A stretch of DNA of 64,000 nucleotides from Haematospirillum sp. H1815 (GTDB taxonomy: Bacteria; Pseudomonadota; Alphaproteobacteria; Rhodospirillales; Rhodospirillaceae): NCBI RefSeq assembly GCF_012102705.1, contig NZ_JAAVTA010000005.1:93698-157697 (forward strand). Reading direction: 5' to 3'. Numbering within the stretch: the stretch's first letter is position 1; every line of letters starts with the position of its first letter. This document shows, in pieces, positions 16,041 through 25,852 of the stretch. The position numbers and the translations under genes are program-made. The notes beneath the pieces are model-generated. The model did no database searches, had not been told where the DNA came from, and was given only the letters and a program-made list of their open reading frames with translations.

Positions 16041-17909
16041 TTGAAAGCATGTCTCCTTGTTTTCAGTATTTCATGCTTGTTTCCGGCAACCTTGGCAGCG
16101 GCATCATCCACCCTTCCCCAGCTGACGGTCAGTGAAACAATTCCGGCCATGGCAGGCGTTCCCCAAGAACAGACAACCATCAGCCAGTCCACAGTAACGG
16201 CCGAAGACATTCAGCGTAACCAGATCACGCGTCTGGATGAAGTCTTCCAGCACATACCGGGCTTGTCGCTCAGTCATACCAATGGATATGGTGACCAAGC
16301 ACAGTTAAGGCTACGTGGTGCAGGCGCCCGCAACGTACGGGTTTTTATCGACGGGATAGAGGTAAGTGACACATCAAGGGCCCAGTCCCAGTTCTATGTT
16401 TCTGGTATGAACATGGACGATATTGAGAGTGTGGATGTTCTGCGAGGCCCACAGGCCGGACGTTTTGGTGCTGATACCGGCGGAGGTGTCATCAATATCA
16501 CAACAAAGCGCGCGAATACCCCTTTCAGTGGAAAATCTGCTGTGGAGTTGGGTAGCTATAAGACTCGTAGGGGACAATCCATGATATCCGGTCTGTCTGG
16601 CCCCATAGACTACCGTGTGTCCTTGCATGGTGAGAACAGGGGCGGTTACTCCGACTATAATAGGCGCAGGGGTGGCACAGAGCGTGATGGATACCGTCAG
16701 TGGGGAGGAGCAGCCCGCTTGGGTATTCAGGCAACAGAGCAAGCACGAGCTGACAGCTTCGTCCGCTATACCCGTGAGGATCGTTTTTATGACTGGAATA
16801 CGCAGGATAGATTTGACAGCGTCGATCTTACCAGTCACCAAGCTAGGTTGGCCGGTACACACAAGACCCCATCCCTTGGCCTGACGCAGGTCATTGCCAT
16901 TTCAGACAGCAAAACGGAACACGCGATCGTCCGTGACTTTCCTCTGCCTGATACGTACGAGGGCCAAAGAAGTCGCTTGGACTATCTTGGAACGTGGACA
17001 CTGAACCCATCTGTCAACATCCAGTTTGGCGCTGATGTGGGCCGTGATTCGATCAATCTTTCTGCACCGAACTATACCTCGCCATCGCCCAATACCGATG
17101 TATCAATGCGCAAGCATGGGGCCTTTGTAACGTTAGGGATAACCCCGCTCGATAATCTGGATTTTACAGCCTCTGGCCGCACCGACAATCAAACGCATCA
17201 TGGCGGTGACGAAAACTGGAAATTGGGAACCGCGTATCATATTGCTCTTACCGAAACAACCGTGCGCGGCAGTTATGGTACAGCATGGCAAACACCTAGT
17301 CTGTACGAGCGTTATGATACATGTCGCGGCAACCCAAACCTCACATCGGAAAGTTTGAGAGGATGGGATGCAGGGGTCCAGCAACGTCTGAATTCAGGTC
17401 GTGTGATCCTGAATGTGGACTGGTTCAACAATATGATCAAAGACCAGATCATGCCATCCAAGAAGGGTACCCGTCCCGGCTGCTCTGACAGTGACGGCTA
17501 TGAAAACACGGCACGTGTACGAACCCGCGGTATAGAAACCGAGTTTTCATGGCAGTTGTCCAGCACCTTGACTGCACGTGGTACACATACATGGCAAATC
17601 AGTGAAAACCAACTGACCGGGGAACGCCTGCGCGACGTGCCCCTTCATCAAGCAACAGGGTCACTGGGCTGGGCCATAACGCCTGCCCTGCATGCCCAAA
17701 CAAACCTCCGGTACCGCGACCAAGCTTCACAGTTTGGACAGCGGGCAAGTGAATATTGGGCTACAGACCTAAAACTGGCGTGGACCGTAAACGAGACCCT
17801 CCGCATACATGGCCGTATGGAGAATGTGCTGAACCGTCGTTATGAAGAACAATATGGGCGCGGAACACCAGGGCGCTCTGTCTTTGCTGGTCTAACGGTT
17901 CAGTATTGA
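16041..17909 (+). CDS. btuB: TonB-dependent vitamin B12 receptor BtuB
   Basis: This is a 622-residue outer-membrane receptor when started at TTG 16041, which has GAGGG upstream and gives a clean signal peptide ending ATLAA. The plug domain holds LRLRGAGARNVRVFIDGIEV and VLRGPQAGRFGADTGGGVIN, as in BtuB. The barrel ends in a C-terminal aromatic residue (TVQY). It imports cobalamin across the outer membrane with TonB/ExbBD energy. The cobalamin riboswitch upstream and btuF-btuC-btuD downstream fix the assignment. The frame is open further upstream, but those residues are not signal-like. Confidence 0.93.
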   Translation: MKACLLVFSISCLFPATLAAASSTLPQLTVSETIPAMAGVPQEQTTISQSTVTAEDIQRNQITRLDEVFQHIPGLSLSHTNGYGDQAQLRLRGAGARNVRVFIDGIEVSDTSRAQSQFYVSGMNMDDIESVDVLRGPQAGRFGADTGGGVINITTKRANTPFSGKSAVELGSYKTRRGQSMISGLSGPIDYRVSLHGENRGGYSDYNRRRGGTERDGYRQWGGAARLGIQATEQARADSFVRYTREDRFYDWNTQDRFDSVDLTSHQARLAGTHKTPSLGLTQVIAISDSKTEHAIVRDFPLPDTYEGQRSRLDYLGTWTLNPSVNIQFGADVGRDSINLSAPNYTSPSPNTDVSMRKHGAFVTLGITPLDNLDFTASGRTDNQTHHGGDENWKLGTAYHIALTETTVRGSYGTAWQTPSLYERYDTCRGNPNLTSESLRGWDAGVQQRLNSGRVILNVDWFNNMIKDQIMPSKKGTRPGCSDSDGYENTARVRTRGIETEFSWQLSSTLTARGTHTWQISENQLTGERLRDVPLHQATGSLGWAITPALHAQTNLRYRDQASQFGQRASEYWATDLKLAWTVNETLRIHGRMENVLNRRYEEQYGRGTPGRSVFAGLTVQY

Positions 17910-17919
17910 GGATACGCCG

Positions 17920-18795
17920 GTGACCTTTTCTCGTCCCAATAACAGCAGCATGCTTGTATTGGCCGTCAGCGTCCTTTTGTTCTGCTTTCCCTTGCGGGTT
18001 TTTGCACATAAACCCCATGTGGCTTCAGCCACCCTGTGTGCCGATCAGGTTATTCTGAAACTGGCTGATCCAGATCAGATTGTTGCTGTATCGCCTGATG
18101 CGGCGGATCCTCATGTATCCTGGATGGCCCGGAAAGGTGCCGGATATCCGCGGCCAACCCCGTCGGCAGAAGCCTACATCCAGCTTGGTGCCGATGTCGT
18201 TATAACAGACGCTTGGAGCCATCACCGTATGGCCTCTCTCCTTGAAAGATCGGGCGTTCGCGTGGTCCGCCTTCCCATGACAGAGACAGTAGAAGGCATA
18301 GACCACCAAATTGATCTTGCCGCTGAGGCTCTTGGTCAGCATGAGCGCGGTACGATGCTGAAACAGGCCATGAAGCGTTCCTTGGATGCTGCTGCCTACC
18401 AACGGAACGGGGCTGATCGCCGTGCCCTGTACCAAACGCCGGGTGGATACAGCGCGGGTCCGGGCACCATCATTGATACGATCATGGCTCTCAATGGCCT
18501 GCGTAATGTCACACAAGCTGAGGGATGGCCACGTCATGATCCCGAGCTCCTTCTGCTTGATCCCCCAGATCTTCTTCTGGCCAGCTTTTTCGATGCCCCC
18601 TATTACTCGCGGGGAATGGATATTTCATCACGGCAATTACAACACCTGTCAGGAGAGAAGAAAATTCCCGCCATTACAGTTCCCGGAGCCATGTGGGCAT
18701 GTTCAACCTGGACCGTCATGGAAGCAGCGGAACACCTTTCATCTGCGCTACTGACACTGCCACCCCGGACAGTGGAGGATGGACAGTGCGAATAA
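17920..18795 (+). CDS. btuF: Periplasmic cobalamin-binding protein BtuF
   Basis: This 291-residue cluster A substrate-binding protein has a signal peptide (hydrophobic stretch about residues 11-28, then FAHK). PHVASATLCADQVILKLADP and the helical LDPPDLLLASFFDAPYYSRG segment match helical-backbone corrinoid/siderophore binders. It would pass cobalamin from BtuB to BtuCD. The start is GTG 17920; ATG 17950 is an alternative. It follows btuB by 10 nt and overlaps btuC by 10 nt. Family plus context make B12 the likely ligand. Confidence 0.88.
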   Translation: MTFSRPNNSSMLVLAVSVLLFCFPLRVFAHKPHVASATLCADQVILKLADPDQIVAVSPDAADPHVSWMARKGAGYPRPTPSAEAYIQLGADVVITDAWSHHRMASLLERSGVRVVRLPMTETVEGIDHQIDLAAEALGQHERGTMLKQAMKRSLDAAAYQRNGADRRALYQTPGGYSAGPGTIIDTIMALNGLRNVTQAEGWPRHDPELLLLDPPDLLLASFFDAPYYSRGMDISSRQLQHLSGEKKIPAITVPGAMWACSTWTVMEAAEHLSSALLTLPPRTVEDGQCE

Positions 18796-19781
18796 TCCCA
18801 CTCTCTGTCACCTTGACTGTTCTTCTGGGCGTTGTTTCGCTTATCAGTCTATGTATCGGATCCACATCGTTGCCATTAGCCGATGTCCTTGCAGGGATAC
18901 TTGGGAAGGGAGATCCACGCATCACCATGGTGATTCAGGATATACGAGTCCCCAGACTCCTGCTTGGGCTGGAGGTTGGGGCCGCTCTTGGTTTGTCGGG
19001 GGCAACACTACAGGGACTTTTACGCAATCCACTGGCAGAACCCGGCTTGACAGGTATTTCACCAGCGGCAGGGCTCGGTGCCGTTGTCGCCCTCTACCAT
19101 GGCCTGTCGTCTGCATCTGGATGGGCTGTGCCCCTATTTGCCTTGGGAGCAGCGGCTATTGCGACATTGGTACTGGCTTTACTGGCCCGCAAAGGGCGGG
19201 ATGGAACGGATCTGGTTCTGGGCGGCATGGCCATTTCCGGTGTTGCGGTTGCCCTGACGGCTGTTGCCCTGAATCTGGCTCCCAATCCATGGGCTGTCAG
19301 TGAAATGGTGCTGTGGCTGATGGGATCCCTGAAAGATCGCTCGATGGATGACGTACTTCTGTGTACGCCATTTATTCTGGTTGGATCCCTGATTGCCCTG
19401 TCAACCGGTCGAGCACTTGATGCTCTTTCTCTGGGGCTGGAAACAGCATCAAGCTTGGGTATAAAAATAGCACGGCTTCATACTCTTGTTATTATCGGCA
19501 TTGCTGCATCTGTCGGTGGTGCTGTCGCTGTAACGGGTGCTATTGGCTTTGTTGGCCTTGTTGTGCCCCATCTCCTTCGTCCTTTGGTATCCCGCAAACC
19601 GAGCCACCTTCTTCTTCCTTCGGCTCTTGGCGGGGCCTTGTTGCTGGTTCTTGCTGACTGCTTGGTCCGGATTATACCAACACGTCAGGAAATGATGATC
19701 GGCGTTGTGACAGCCTTGGTCGGGACACCCTTCTTCATCGCGCTTGTCTTACGGTATCGGCAAGGTGTTTCTCAGGCATGA
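18786..19781 (+). CDS. btuC: Cobalamin ABC transporter permease BtuC
   Basis: This 331-residue FecCD-family permease has about ten hydrophobic segments. Signature stretches are RVPRLLLGLEVGAALGLSGA, LQGLLRNPLAEPGLTGISPA (the loop that meets the ATPase) and GAIGFVGLVVPHLLRPLV. The GTG start at 18786 lies inside the end of btuF, with GGAGG upstream. An open frame reaches back to 18693 but only overlaps btuF. The last codons overlap btuD as ATGA. It forms the membrane channel for cobalamin uptake with BtuD and BtuF. Confidence 0.92.
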   Translation: MRIIPLSVTLTVLLGVVSLISLCIGSTSLPLADVLAGILGKGDPRITMVIQDIRVPRLLLGLEVGAALGLSGATLQGLLRNPLAEPGLTGISPAAGLGAVVALYHGLSSASGWAVPLFALGAAAIATLVLALLARKGRDGTDLVLGGMAISGVAVALTAVALNLAPNPWAVSEMVLWLMGSLKDRSMDDVLLCTPFILVGSLIALSTGRALDALSLGLETASSLGIKIARLHTLVIIGIAASVGGAVAVTGAIGFVGLVVPHLLRPLVSRKPSHLLLPSALGGALLLVLADCLVRIIPTRQEMMIGVVTALVGTPFFIALVLRYRQGVSQA

Positions 19782-20593
19782 CATCCCTTCTGGCTTGCTC
19801 CGTCCTTGTCACCCCGGGGCACACTGTCACAATACAAGCTGACCAATTTGAGGCACCAAAAGGGGCGCTAACCGGTTTGATTGGCCCGAACGGGGCTGGC
19901 AAAAGCACACTGCTGAAAGCCATCGCCGGCATTGTTCCTGCCCGCGGAGCCTTTACGCTGGGTGGTATATCATTACCGGAACCAGAAACCAGGTCACGCG
20001 CACGTCTTGTCGGGTATTTACCGCAGGGCCATACCCTGCATTGGTCACTCAGTGTGCGGCAGGTTGTTGAATTGGGGCGCCTGCCGTGGGCCGGTCGCTG
20101 GAGATCCGGCAAAACCGATTGCAAAGCGGTTGACAGTGCGATGGAGCGCATGGGAATCCAAGGTCTTGGCGAACGTGATGCAACAACCTTGTCCGGCGGA
20201 GAAAAGGCAAAGGTCATGTTGGCGCGAGTTTTAGCCACAGAGACCCCTGTTATCTTGGCCGACGAACCAACAGCCAACTTGGACCCAGCGCACCAGATTG
20301 CTGTGTGCGAGCTTCTGGCCGACTTGGCAAGACGCGAGAATCGCTCTGTCACCATTGTTCTGCACGACCTGTGCCTGGCGGCCCGTTTTTGTGACCACAT
20401 TGCCATTATGGACAAAGGTTGCCTTGGCCTCTCAGGAACTCCTGAAGATGTTCTTGTTCCATCTGTCATAGATTCTGTTTACGGCGTTTCATTCACGAAC
20501 ATAAAAATAGGAACGTTCCCGGTCATCCTGGCAGGAAGCCTGACGACGCAGAGCGGGCCGAATATTATTGGTGATGATTCCTCGCAGAAATAA
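19778..20593 (+). CDS. btuD: Cobalamin ABC transporter ATPase BtuD
   Basis: This 271-residue ABC ATPase has Walker A GPNGAGKST near residue 37, the signature LSGGEKAKVMLARVLA, Walker B VILADEPTANLD and a switch His in VLHDLCLAARF. It matches the FecE/BtuD importer group. The start overlaps the btuC stop by 4 nt, so the two subunits are coupled. It powers cobalamin import from BtuF through BtuC. About 115 nt separate it from the next gene, where the operon probably ends. Confidence 0.92.
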   Translation: MTSLLACSVLVTPGHTVTIQADQFEAPKGALTGLIGPNGAGKSTLLKAIAGIVPARGAFTLGGISLPEPETRSRARLVGYLPQGHTLHWSLSVRQVVELGRLPWAGRWRSGKTDCKAVDSAMERMGIQGLGERDATTLSGGEKAKVMLARVLATETPVILADEPTANLDPAHQIAVCELLADLARRENRSVTIVLHDLCLAARFCDHIAIMDKGCLGLSGTPEDVLVPSVIDSVYGVSFTNIKIGTFPVILAGSLTTQSGPNIIGDDSSQK

Positions 20594-20709
20594 CAAACGC
20601 CCGGGTTAGGAGTGCCTCATCACACGATCACATTACCCCATGACATATCTTGGGAAAACGGGTCTTGTTTCCGCACTGATGACGTCATAATCTGGGACAA
20701 TGATCGATT

Positions 20710-21384
20710 ATGAGGCTGTGCATGTCTTCAGGTAAGCCTAAAAAAAAGAAAAGACCTTCGGTGGTTGTCTTTGATTTGGGGGGCGTGCTGATCGGCTGGG
20801 ACCCTGCGCGTGCCTTTCTTCCGGCTTTCTCGGGGGATAAGGAAGCAACGCGGTCTTTTCTGAACGATGTTGACTTTGAATCGTGGAATATGGAGCAGGA
20901 CCGTGGTCGCTCGTGGATAGAAGCCGAGCGAAACTTCCGCGAGAACCATCCACAATATGCTCATATCATAGGTCAGTACCATGATAATTTTGATATCAGT
21001 ATAACCGGGGCAATTGCGGGCACGGTTTCCATCCTTGAACGTCTGCATGCAGCCAATATTCCTTTGTATGCCATTACCAACTGGGCAGCAGACACTTTTG
21101 AAACAACGCGCAAGAACTATCCGTTCATGGATCTGTTCCGGGACATTGTTGTATCTGGAGAGGAACATCAGGTAAAACCGGATCCTGAAATTTATCAGGT
21201 CTTGCTACAGCGAAACGACCTTAAGGCAGAGGATTGCGTTTTTATTGATGACAACCAGCATAATGTTGACGGGGCCCGTCGGGTTGGCATGCATGCCATC
21301 CACTTTACCTCTCCCGAAGCCCTTGAGTCTGCCCTTGAGTCATTGCTGCGCATTCAATTATCAGCAGGGAATTCTGTCGGCTAG
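20710..21384 (+). CDS. HAD-superfamily hydrolase (subfamily IA)
   Basis: This 224-residue haloacid-dehalogenase-fold hydrolase has motif I VVFDLGGVLIGWDP (nucleophile Asp), a Thr motif II in YAITNW, a motif III Lys in EEHQVKPDPE and acidic motif IV FIDDNQHN. A helical cap lies between motifs I and II. Members are mostly phosphatases or dehalogenases; VLIGWDPxR is typical of YihX-like sugar-phosphate phosphatases and 2-haloacid dehalogenase relatives. A Lys-rich KKKKRP stretch precedes motif I. The start could be ATG 20710 or 20722. The true substrate is unknown. Confidence 0.85.
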   Translation: MRLCMSSGKPKKKKRPSVVVFDLGGVLIGWDPARAFLPAFSGDKEATRSFLNDVDFESWNMEQDRGRSWIEAERNFRENHPQYAHIIGQYHDNFDISITGAIAGTVSILERLHAANIPLYAITNWAADTFETTRKNYPFMDLFRDIVVSGEEHQVKPDPEIYQVLLQRNDLKAEDCVFIDDNQHNVDGARRVGMHAIHFTSPEALESALESLLRIQLSAGNSVG

Positions 21385-21416
21385 GACAAGGCGCTATCGC
21401 GGGAGGCTTTGCCCCC

Positions 21417-22349
21417 TTGGCAGGAGCATATCCGGTGGATGAGCTTCAGGTCGTTGTTGACCGCGTTTATAATCGCATTCTGGCAGAACCCCTGGAAGGC
21501 AAGGTCGCTGATTATATACCAGCCTTGGCCTGTGTTGCGCCGGATCGATTCGGTATCGCGCTTCAAATGCTGGATGGACGCCTGGCAACAGCCGGCGACG
21601 CCTTCTCCCCTTTCTCAATCCAGAGTATATCCAAACTGTTTTCTCTGGTTCTGGCCCTGCAAACATGGGGGGACGAACTATGGGAGAGAGTCGGACGGGA
21701 ACCTTCAGGAACAGCTTTCAACTCGCTTGTTCTGCTTGAGCAGGAGAATGGCCTACCGCGAAACCCCTTCATCAATGCCGGTGCCTTGGCCGTAACCAAT
21801 GCCATTGTCAGCCGCTTTGCCCTGCCCGACAGGGCCGTCATCGATTTCCTCGGCCATCTTGCCGGAGATATCAAATTGGTATTTGACGATACGGTTTTTC
21901 GTTCAGAATACCTACACGGGGACCGCAATCGCGCGATTGCTTACTTCCTGAAAGCACATGGGCGGATGGAGAACCCTGTAGAGGCCGTTACAACAGCCTA
22001 TTTCAAACAGTGTTCCATACCAATGAGTTGTGTGGATCTGGCACGGGCGGGCCTGTTCCTTGCGACAGGTGGAAAGACCCTGAAAGGGAACCGGATTCTT
22101 GGGCCTGTTGAAGCCCGGCAGGTATGCTCCCTGATGTTGACGTGCGGCTTGTATGACGGCACGGGAGACTTCTCGTTCCGTGTTGGCTGGCCGGGAAAGA
22201 GTGGCGTTGGCGGGGGCATTCTGGCCGTTATTCCCGGACGTGGGACAGCCTGCGTATGGTCTCCTCCCCTTACGGAGAAAGGGAACTCGGTGCGGGGTAT
22301 GCGCGCCCTTGAACTACTGGCACGAGCTCTGGAGAACGGTGAACTCTAA
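21417..22349 (+). CDS. glsA: Glutaminase A
   Basis: This 310-residue protein has the full glutaminase pattern: VADYIPALACVAPDRFGIAL, FSIQSISKLFSLVLAL with the catalytic Ser-x-x-Lys, EPSGTAFNSL, PRNPFINAGALAV and, near the end, GKSGVGGGILAVIPGRG. It deamidates glutamine to glutamate and ammonia. The start is TTG 21417 with GGGAGG 10 nt upstream, so homology begins within a few residues. It ends 2 nt before the convergent uvrB stop. Confidence 0.93.
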   Translation: MAGAYPVDELQVVVDRVYNRILAEPLEGKVADYIPALACVAPDRFGIALQMLDGRLATAGDAFSPFSIQSISKLFSLVLALQTWGDELWERVGREPSGTAFNSLVLLEQENGLPRNPFINAGALAVTNAIVSRFALPDRAVIDFLGHLAGDIKLVFDDTVFRSEYLHGDRNRAIAYFLKAHGRMENPVEAVTTAYFKQCSIPMSCVDLARAGLFLATGGKTLKGNRILGPVEARQVCSLMLTCGLYDGTGDFSFRVGWPGKSGVGGGILAVIPGRGTACVWSPPLTEKGNSVRGMRALELLARALENGEL

Positions 22350-22351
22350 CG

Positions 22352-24451
22352 TTACGGACGTCGTTGCCGCGATGATCTGGCCTTGCCAGCCATCGTTGAA
22401 GATGTCGGCGGTGGAACCGGAACTTCCAGATCAAGGGCTTCAAGACGGCGAATCTCATCGCGCAGACGTGCGGCTTCCTCGAACTCGAGGTTGCCAGCTG
22501 CGGCCCGCATTTTCTTGTCCAGATCACGGATAACATCTTGCAGGGACTGACCCGTCAGGGCAACCATACCGACAGGACCTGTATCAACGGTCACATAGTC
22601 ATGGCCACTCACATCCCCAACGACATCCAGTATACGAGACCGTACACTCTCGGGCGTAATGCCATGCTCAACATTCCAGGCTTGCTGTCTCTCGCGTCGC
22701 CGCGCCGTTTCATCCAAAGCCGCAACGAGACTGTCTGTCATCCGGTCTGCATACAGTACAACCCGGCCATCAACATTACGGGCTGCACGGCCAATGGTCT
22801 GGATCAAGGAACGGGTGGAACGCAAGAAGCCCTCCTTGTCAGCATCAAGGATGGCAACCAAGGCACATTCAGGAATGTCCAGACCTTCACGCAACAGGTT
22901 GATCCCAACAAGCACATCAAAAACACCCAGACGCAGATCACGGATAATCTCGATCCGCTCCAGCGTCTCGATATCGGAATGCATATAGCGAACCCGGATA
23001 CCCTGATCATGCAAGAATTCAGTCAGGTCTTCAGCCATCTTCTTTGTCAACACAGTCACCAAGGTTCGGCCTCCCGAGGCTGAAACGGTGCGTACCTCCG
23101 CCAGAAGATCATCAACTTGATATTCGACAGGCCGCACTTCGCAGACTGGGTCCACCAAACCGGTAGGACGAATAACCTGTTCGACAAACACACCACCTGC
23201 CTGCTCCAGCTCCCAATCTCCCGGGGTTGCTGAAACAAAAACCGTCGCAGGACGCATGGCATCCCATTCCTCGAACTTCAGTGGGCGATTGTCCACGCAA
23301 GAAGGCAGACGGAACCCATAATCAGCAAGCGTTGACTTGCGGTTATAGTCGCCACGATACATACCCCCGATCTGGGGCACTGTTACGTGACTCTCATCGA
23401 CGATGAGTACCGCATCTTCGGGAAGATATTCAAAGAGTGTTGGCGGTGGCTCACCCGGATTGCGCCCGGTCAACCAACGGGAATAGTTTTCGATTCCCTT
23501 GCAGAAGCCGGTTGTCTCCAACATCTCCAGATCAAAAAGTGTCCGCTCCCGCAGGCGCTGTTCCTCAAGAAGTTTGCCTGCTACCGAGAGGGTCTTCAGA
23601 CGCTCTTTCAGCTCCGCACGGATGCCCTTGGCAGCCTGGGACAAGGCGGGACGCGGCGTAACGTGGTGGCTGTTGGGATAAACGGTCATTTCCGCAAGGG
23701 ACAGCAGCACTTCGCCGGTCAGGGGATCAAATTCAACGATGCGATCAACTTCGTCACCAAACAAGTCGATACGCCAGGCTCGATCCTCATAGTGAGCCGG
23801 AAACAATTCGACAACATCCCCGCGTACACGAAAATCCCCGCGTGAGAAACCAGCATTGTTGCGCCTGTATTGCAAGGATACCAGTGACCGGATAAGCGCA
23901 TCGCGGTCAAGAACATCGCCCTTGCGGACCACAACCCGCATAGCAGAATAGCTTTCAACAGACCCAAGGCCATACAAGCAGGAAACAGAAGCGACAATCA
24001 CCACATCCCGGCGTTCCAGGATTGCACGGGTTGCAGCATGGCGCATGCGGTCGATCTGCTCGTTGATCGAGGCATCCTTCTCGATGTACGTATCAGTACG
24101 GGGTACATAAGCCTCAGGCTGATAATAATCGTAATACGACACAAAATACTCGACAGCGTTGTCGGGAAAGAATGCCTTCATTTCTGCATACAGCTGTGCA
24201 GCCAGTGTCTTGTTGGGAGCCATTACCAGAGCAGGGCGCCCCAATGCCTCAATAACCTTGGCAGCCGTGAAGGTTTTTCCTGATCCCGTTACTCCCAACA
24301 GAACCTGATCCCGTTCTCCGGCCAGGATGCCCTTGGTCAAAGCTTCAATTGCAGCAGGCTGATCACCGGCCGGAACATAGTCCGATGCCAACCGGAATGT
24401 TGCCTTCGGGCCGGACGGAGGCTTTTGGTACATGGGAAGAACGGGTGTCAT
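22352..24451 (-). CDS. uvrB: Excinuclease ABC subunit B
   Basis: This 699-residue UvrB has Walker [21 protein letters not shown] near residue 53, the beta-hairpin region [20 protein letters not shown], helicase motifs [13 protein letters not shown] and LREGLDIPE, and [14 protein letters not shown]-terminal UVR motif ([20 protein letters not shown]) binds UvrC. It loads on damaged DNA with UvrA and then recruits UvrC for nucleotide excision repair. The last 30 residues are Pro/Ser/Arg-rich. It is a housekeeping gene, tail to tail with glsA. Confidence 0.98.
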   Translation of the reverse strand: MTPVLPMYQKPPSGPKATFRLASDYVPAGDQPAAIEALTKGILAGERDQVLLGVTGSGKTFTAAKVIEALGRPALVMAPNKTLAAQLYAEMKAFFPDNAVEYFVSYYDYYQPEAYVPRTDTYIEKDASINEQIDRMRHAATRAILERRDVVIVASVSCLYGLGSVESYSAMRVVVRKGDVLDRDALIRSLVSLQYRRNNAGFSRGDFRVRGDVVELFPAHYEDRAWRIDLFGDEVDRIVEFDPLTGEVLLSLAEMTVYPNSHHVTPRPALSQAAKGIRAELKERLKTLSVAGKLLEEQRLRERTLFDLEMLETTGFCKGIENYSRWLTGRNPGEPPPTLFEYLPEDAVLIVDESHVTVPQIGGMYRGDYNRKSTLADYGFRLPSCVDNRPLKFEEWDAMRPATVFVSATPGDWELEQAGGVFVEQVIRPTGLVDPVCEVRPVEYQVDDLLAEVRTVSASGGRTLVTVLTKKMAEDLTEFLHDQGIRVRYMHSDIETLERIEIIRDLRLGVFDVLVGINLLREGLDIPECALVAILDADKEGFLRSTRSLIQTIGRAARNVDGRVVLYADRMTDSLVAALDETARRRERQQAWNVEHGITPESVRSRILDVVGDVSGHDYVTVDTGPVGMVALTGQSLQDVIRDLDKKMRAAAGNLEFEEAARLRDEIRRLEALDLEVPVPPPTSSTMAGKARSSRQRRP

Positions 24452-24533
24452 CGCAAATGCCAGCTGTTGTCAGAGCTGCCCATTTTCTACATCGCTACGG
24501 AAGATATGACCATCCCCACAGCGGAGAGGTGCC

Positions 24534-25190
24534 TTATGGCAAGGTATTATCTTCAATTGCACCAACACATATATGATAATTTGCACGCCCAACAATACTG
24601 ACCTCAGAGACAATGGCCTCGGATTCTGCTGCCGGGCACGTGATCTCAACCTGCACCCCCTCCAAGATCAAGGTATACTCTTCCTCTAGGCGAATCCGTT
24701 GTTCTTCATCCTGCTCCCGGAACCGGATCCAGGCTTCGCCAGAGACGGCATAGATCAAGACGACAGACCCCAGCCCCCCCACTGTCAGACCAGGTCCTTT
24801 ACGAATGCGGTGCAGTGTGGCACGACCATAATGGCGATCAACAATCAGGTTGAAGTCCCGGATCATTCCGCCAATAAGACGGCATTCAGCCAATCTATCG
24901 CCAGAAAAGGTATAGGGTTCTGTTTTACAGCTCAGCCTCTCGACCAGTGACCCATCGAGCAGAAGATCCATACCCTCCCCTTCAATAACCGCAACAAGAC
25001 GATCATAACCGGGAAACAACGAGAACGGCCCCTGTCGGCTAACCTCGGAGATACTGATGCGCCAGAGAAAATTGCCCATTCCGTCTTCCGGTTCACGGGC
25101 AAGCTCGGTCGTCATACCGCGACCGTTACGCCACGGCATGCGTCGGTACCGATCAGGAGCAAGAAGGCGCATACCCATAACCACCCCCAT
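24534..25190 (-). CDS. HutD/Ves family cupin-like protein
   Basis: This is a 218-residue protein of the HutD/Ves family. It opens with LLAPDRYRRMPWRNGRGMTT, the family hallmark (W-x-N-G-x-G), then WRISISEVSRQGPFSLFPGY and DRLVAVIEGEG. HutD-like proteins are bicupins linked to histidine use or cold stress, without a proven reaction. No hut genes are next to it here. Four in-frame Met codons lie near the start (25220, 25190, 25178 and 25172) and none has a decisive ribosome binding site. Confidence 0.75.
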   Translation of the reverse strand: MGVVMGMRLLAPDRYRRMPWRNGRGMTTELAREPEDGMGNFLWRISISEVSRQGPFSLFPGYDRLVAVIEGEGMDLLLDGSLVERLSCKTEPYTFSGDRLAECRLIGGMIRDFNLIVDRHYGRATLHRIRKGPGLTVGGLGSVVLIYAVSGEAWIRFREQDEEQRIRLEEEYTLILEGVQVEITCPAAESEAIVSEVSIVGRANYHICVGAIEDNTLP

Positions 25191-25407
25191 ATTCCGGCAA
25201 TAAAACCCGGAATGACCCACACATCAGACTGCACCCAAAATACTTTTCCATCCAGATACTTTGGATGGGACGTCACATAAAAAACAAAATAATCTGCAGG
25301 CAACGATAGAGATATCACAAGGATTCCATTTGATTCACGCTGTCATTGGTGCCACACAGATAAGGTACGGCTTTGTATTTCTCGTTCCCTTTGGTGTGGA
25401 GAAAATC

Positions 25408-25791
25408 ATGTCCCCCGGTTTGCTGCCAACCGCTGTTGTCGGGTACATTGATGCCTATAATCAGAAGAACGTTCCAGCCATGCTGGAAACCCTGTCTGAC
25501 GATATTATATTTGAGAGCGTCAACGGGGGTATGCCCGGGTTGACCTTGGCGGGAAAAGAAGCCTTCACAACTCTTGCTGAACAAAGCATCCGTGCTTTTT
25601 CAGTCCGCAGCCAGTCTGTCCGCCATGCTGTTGTCGGGCACGATGCAGTTGCCCTTGAAGTGGACTATGCCGCGATTGTTGCAACAGACCTTCCCAATGG
25701 CTGGAAAGAAGGCCAGCGCATTGATCTACGCGGCGTCTCGTTCTTTGAACTGCGTCATGGCCTGATCTGCCGCCTGACAGATTTTGCCTGA
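25408..25791 (+). CDS. SnoaL/NTF2-like protein
   Basis: This 127-residue protein has the NTF2-like layout: VVGYIDAYNQKNVPAMLETL helix, DDIIFESVNGGMPGLTLAGK, a sheet with VEVDYAAIVATDLPNGWKEG-like wording, and the terminal RGVSFFELRHGLICRLTDFA. SnoaL-like members include polyketide cyclases and many proteins of unknown role. ATG 25408 is chosen (GGAG 7 nt upstream), although the frame is open to 25261. It lies beside the siderophore island but points into it, so a biosynthetic link is not assured. Confidence 0.75.
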   Translation: MSPGLLPTAVVGYIDAYNQKNVPAMLETLSDDIIFESVNGGMPGLTLAGKEAFTTLAEQSIRAFSVRSQSVRHAVVGHDAVALEVDYAAIVATDLPNGWKEGQRIDLRGVSFFELRHGLICRLTDFA

Positions 25792-25806
25792 GATTGGCAG
25801 CAGCCA

Positions 25807-25830
25807 GCCCCGCTGCCGAGACAGCGGGGC
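25807..25830. terminator. Strong hairpin between convergent genes
   Basis: GCCCCGCTG and CAGCGGGGC form a perfect 9-bp GC-rich stem with a 6-nt loop between the SnoaL-like stop and the receptor stop. It probably ends the receptor transcript and the plus-strand one. Confidence 0.75.
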
Positions 25831-25852
25831 GTAAAGGGTAATATAGAAAAAT

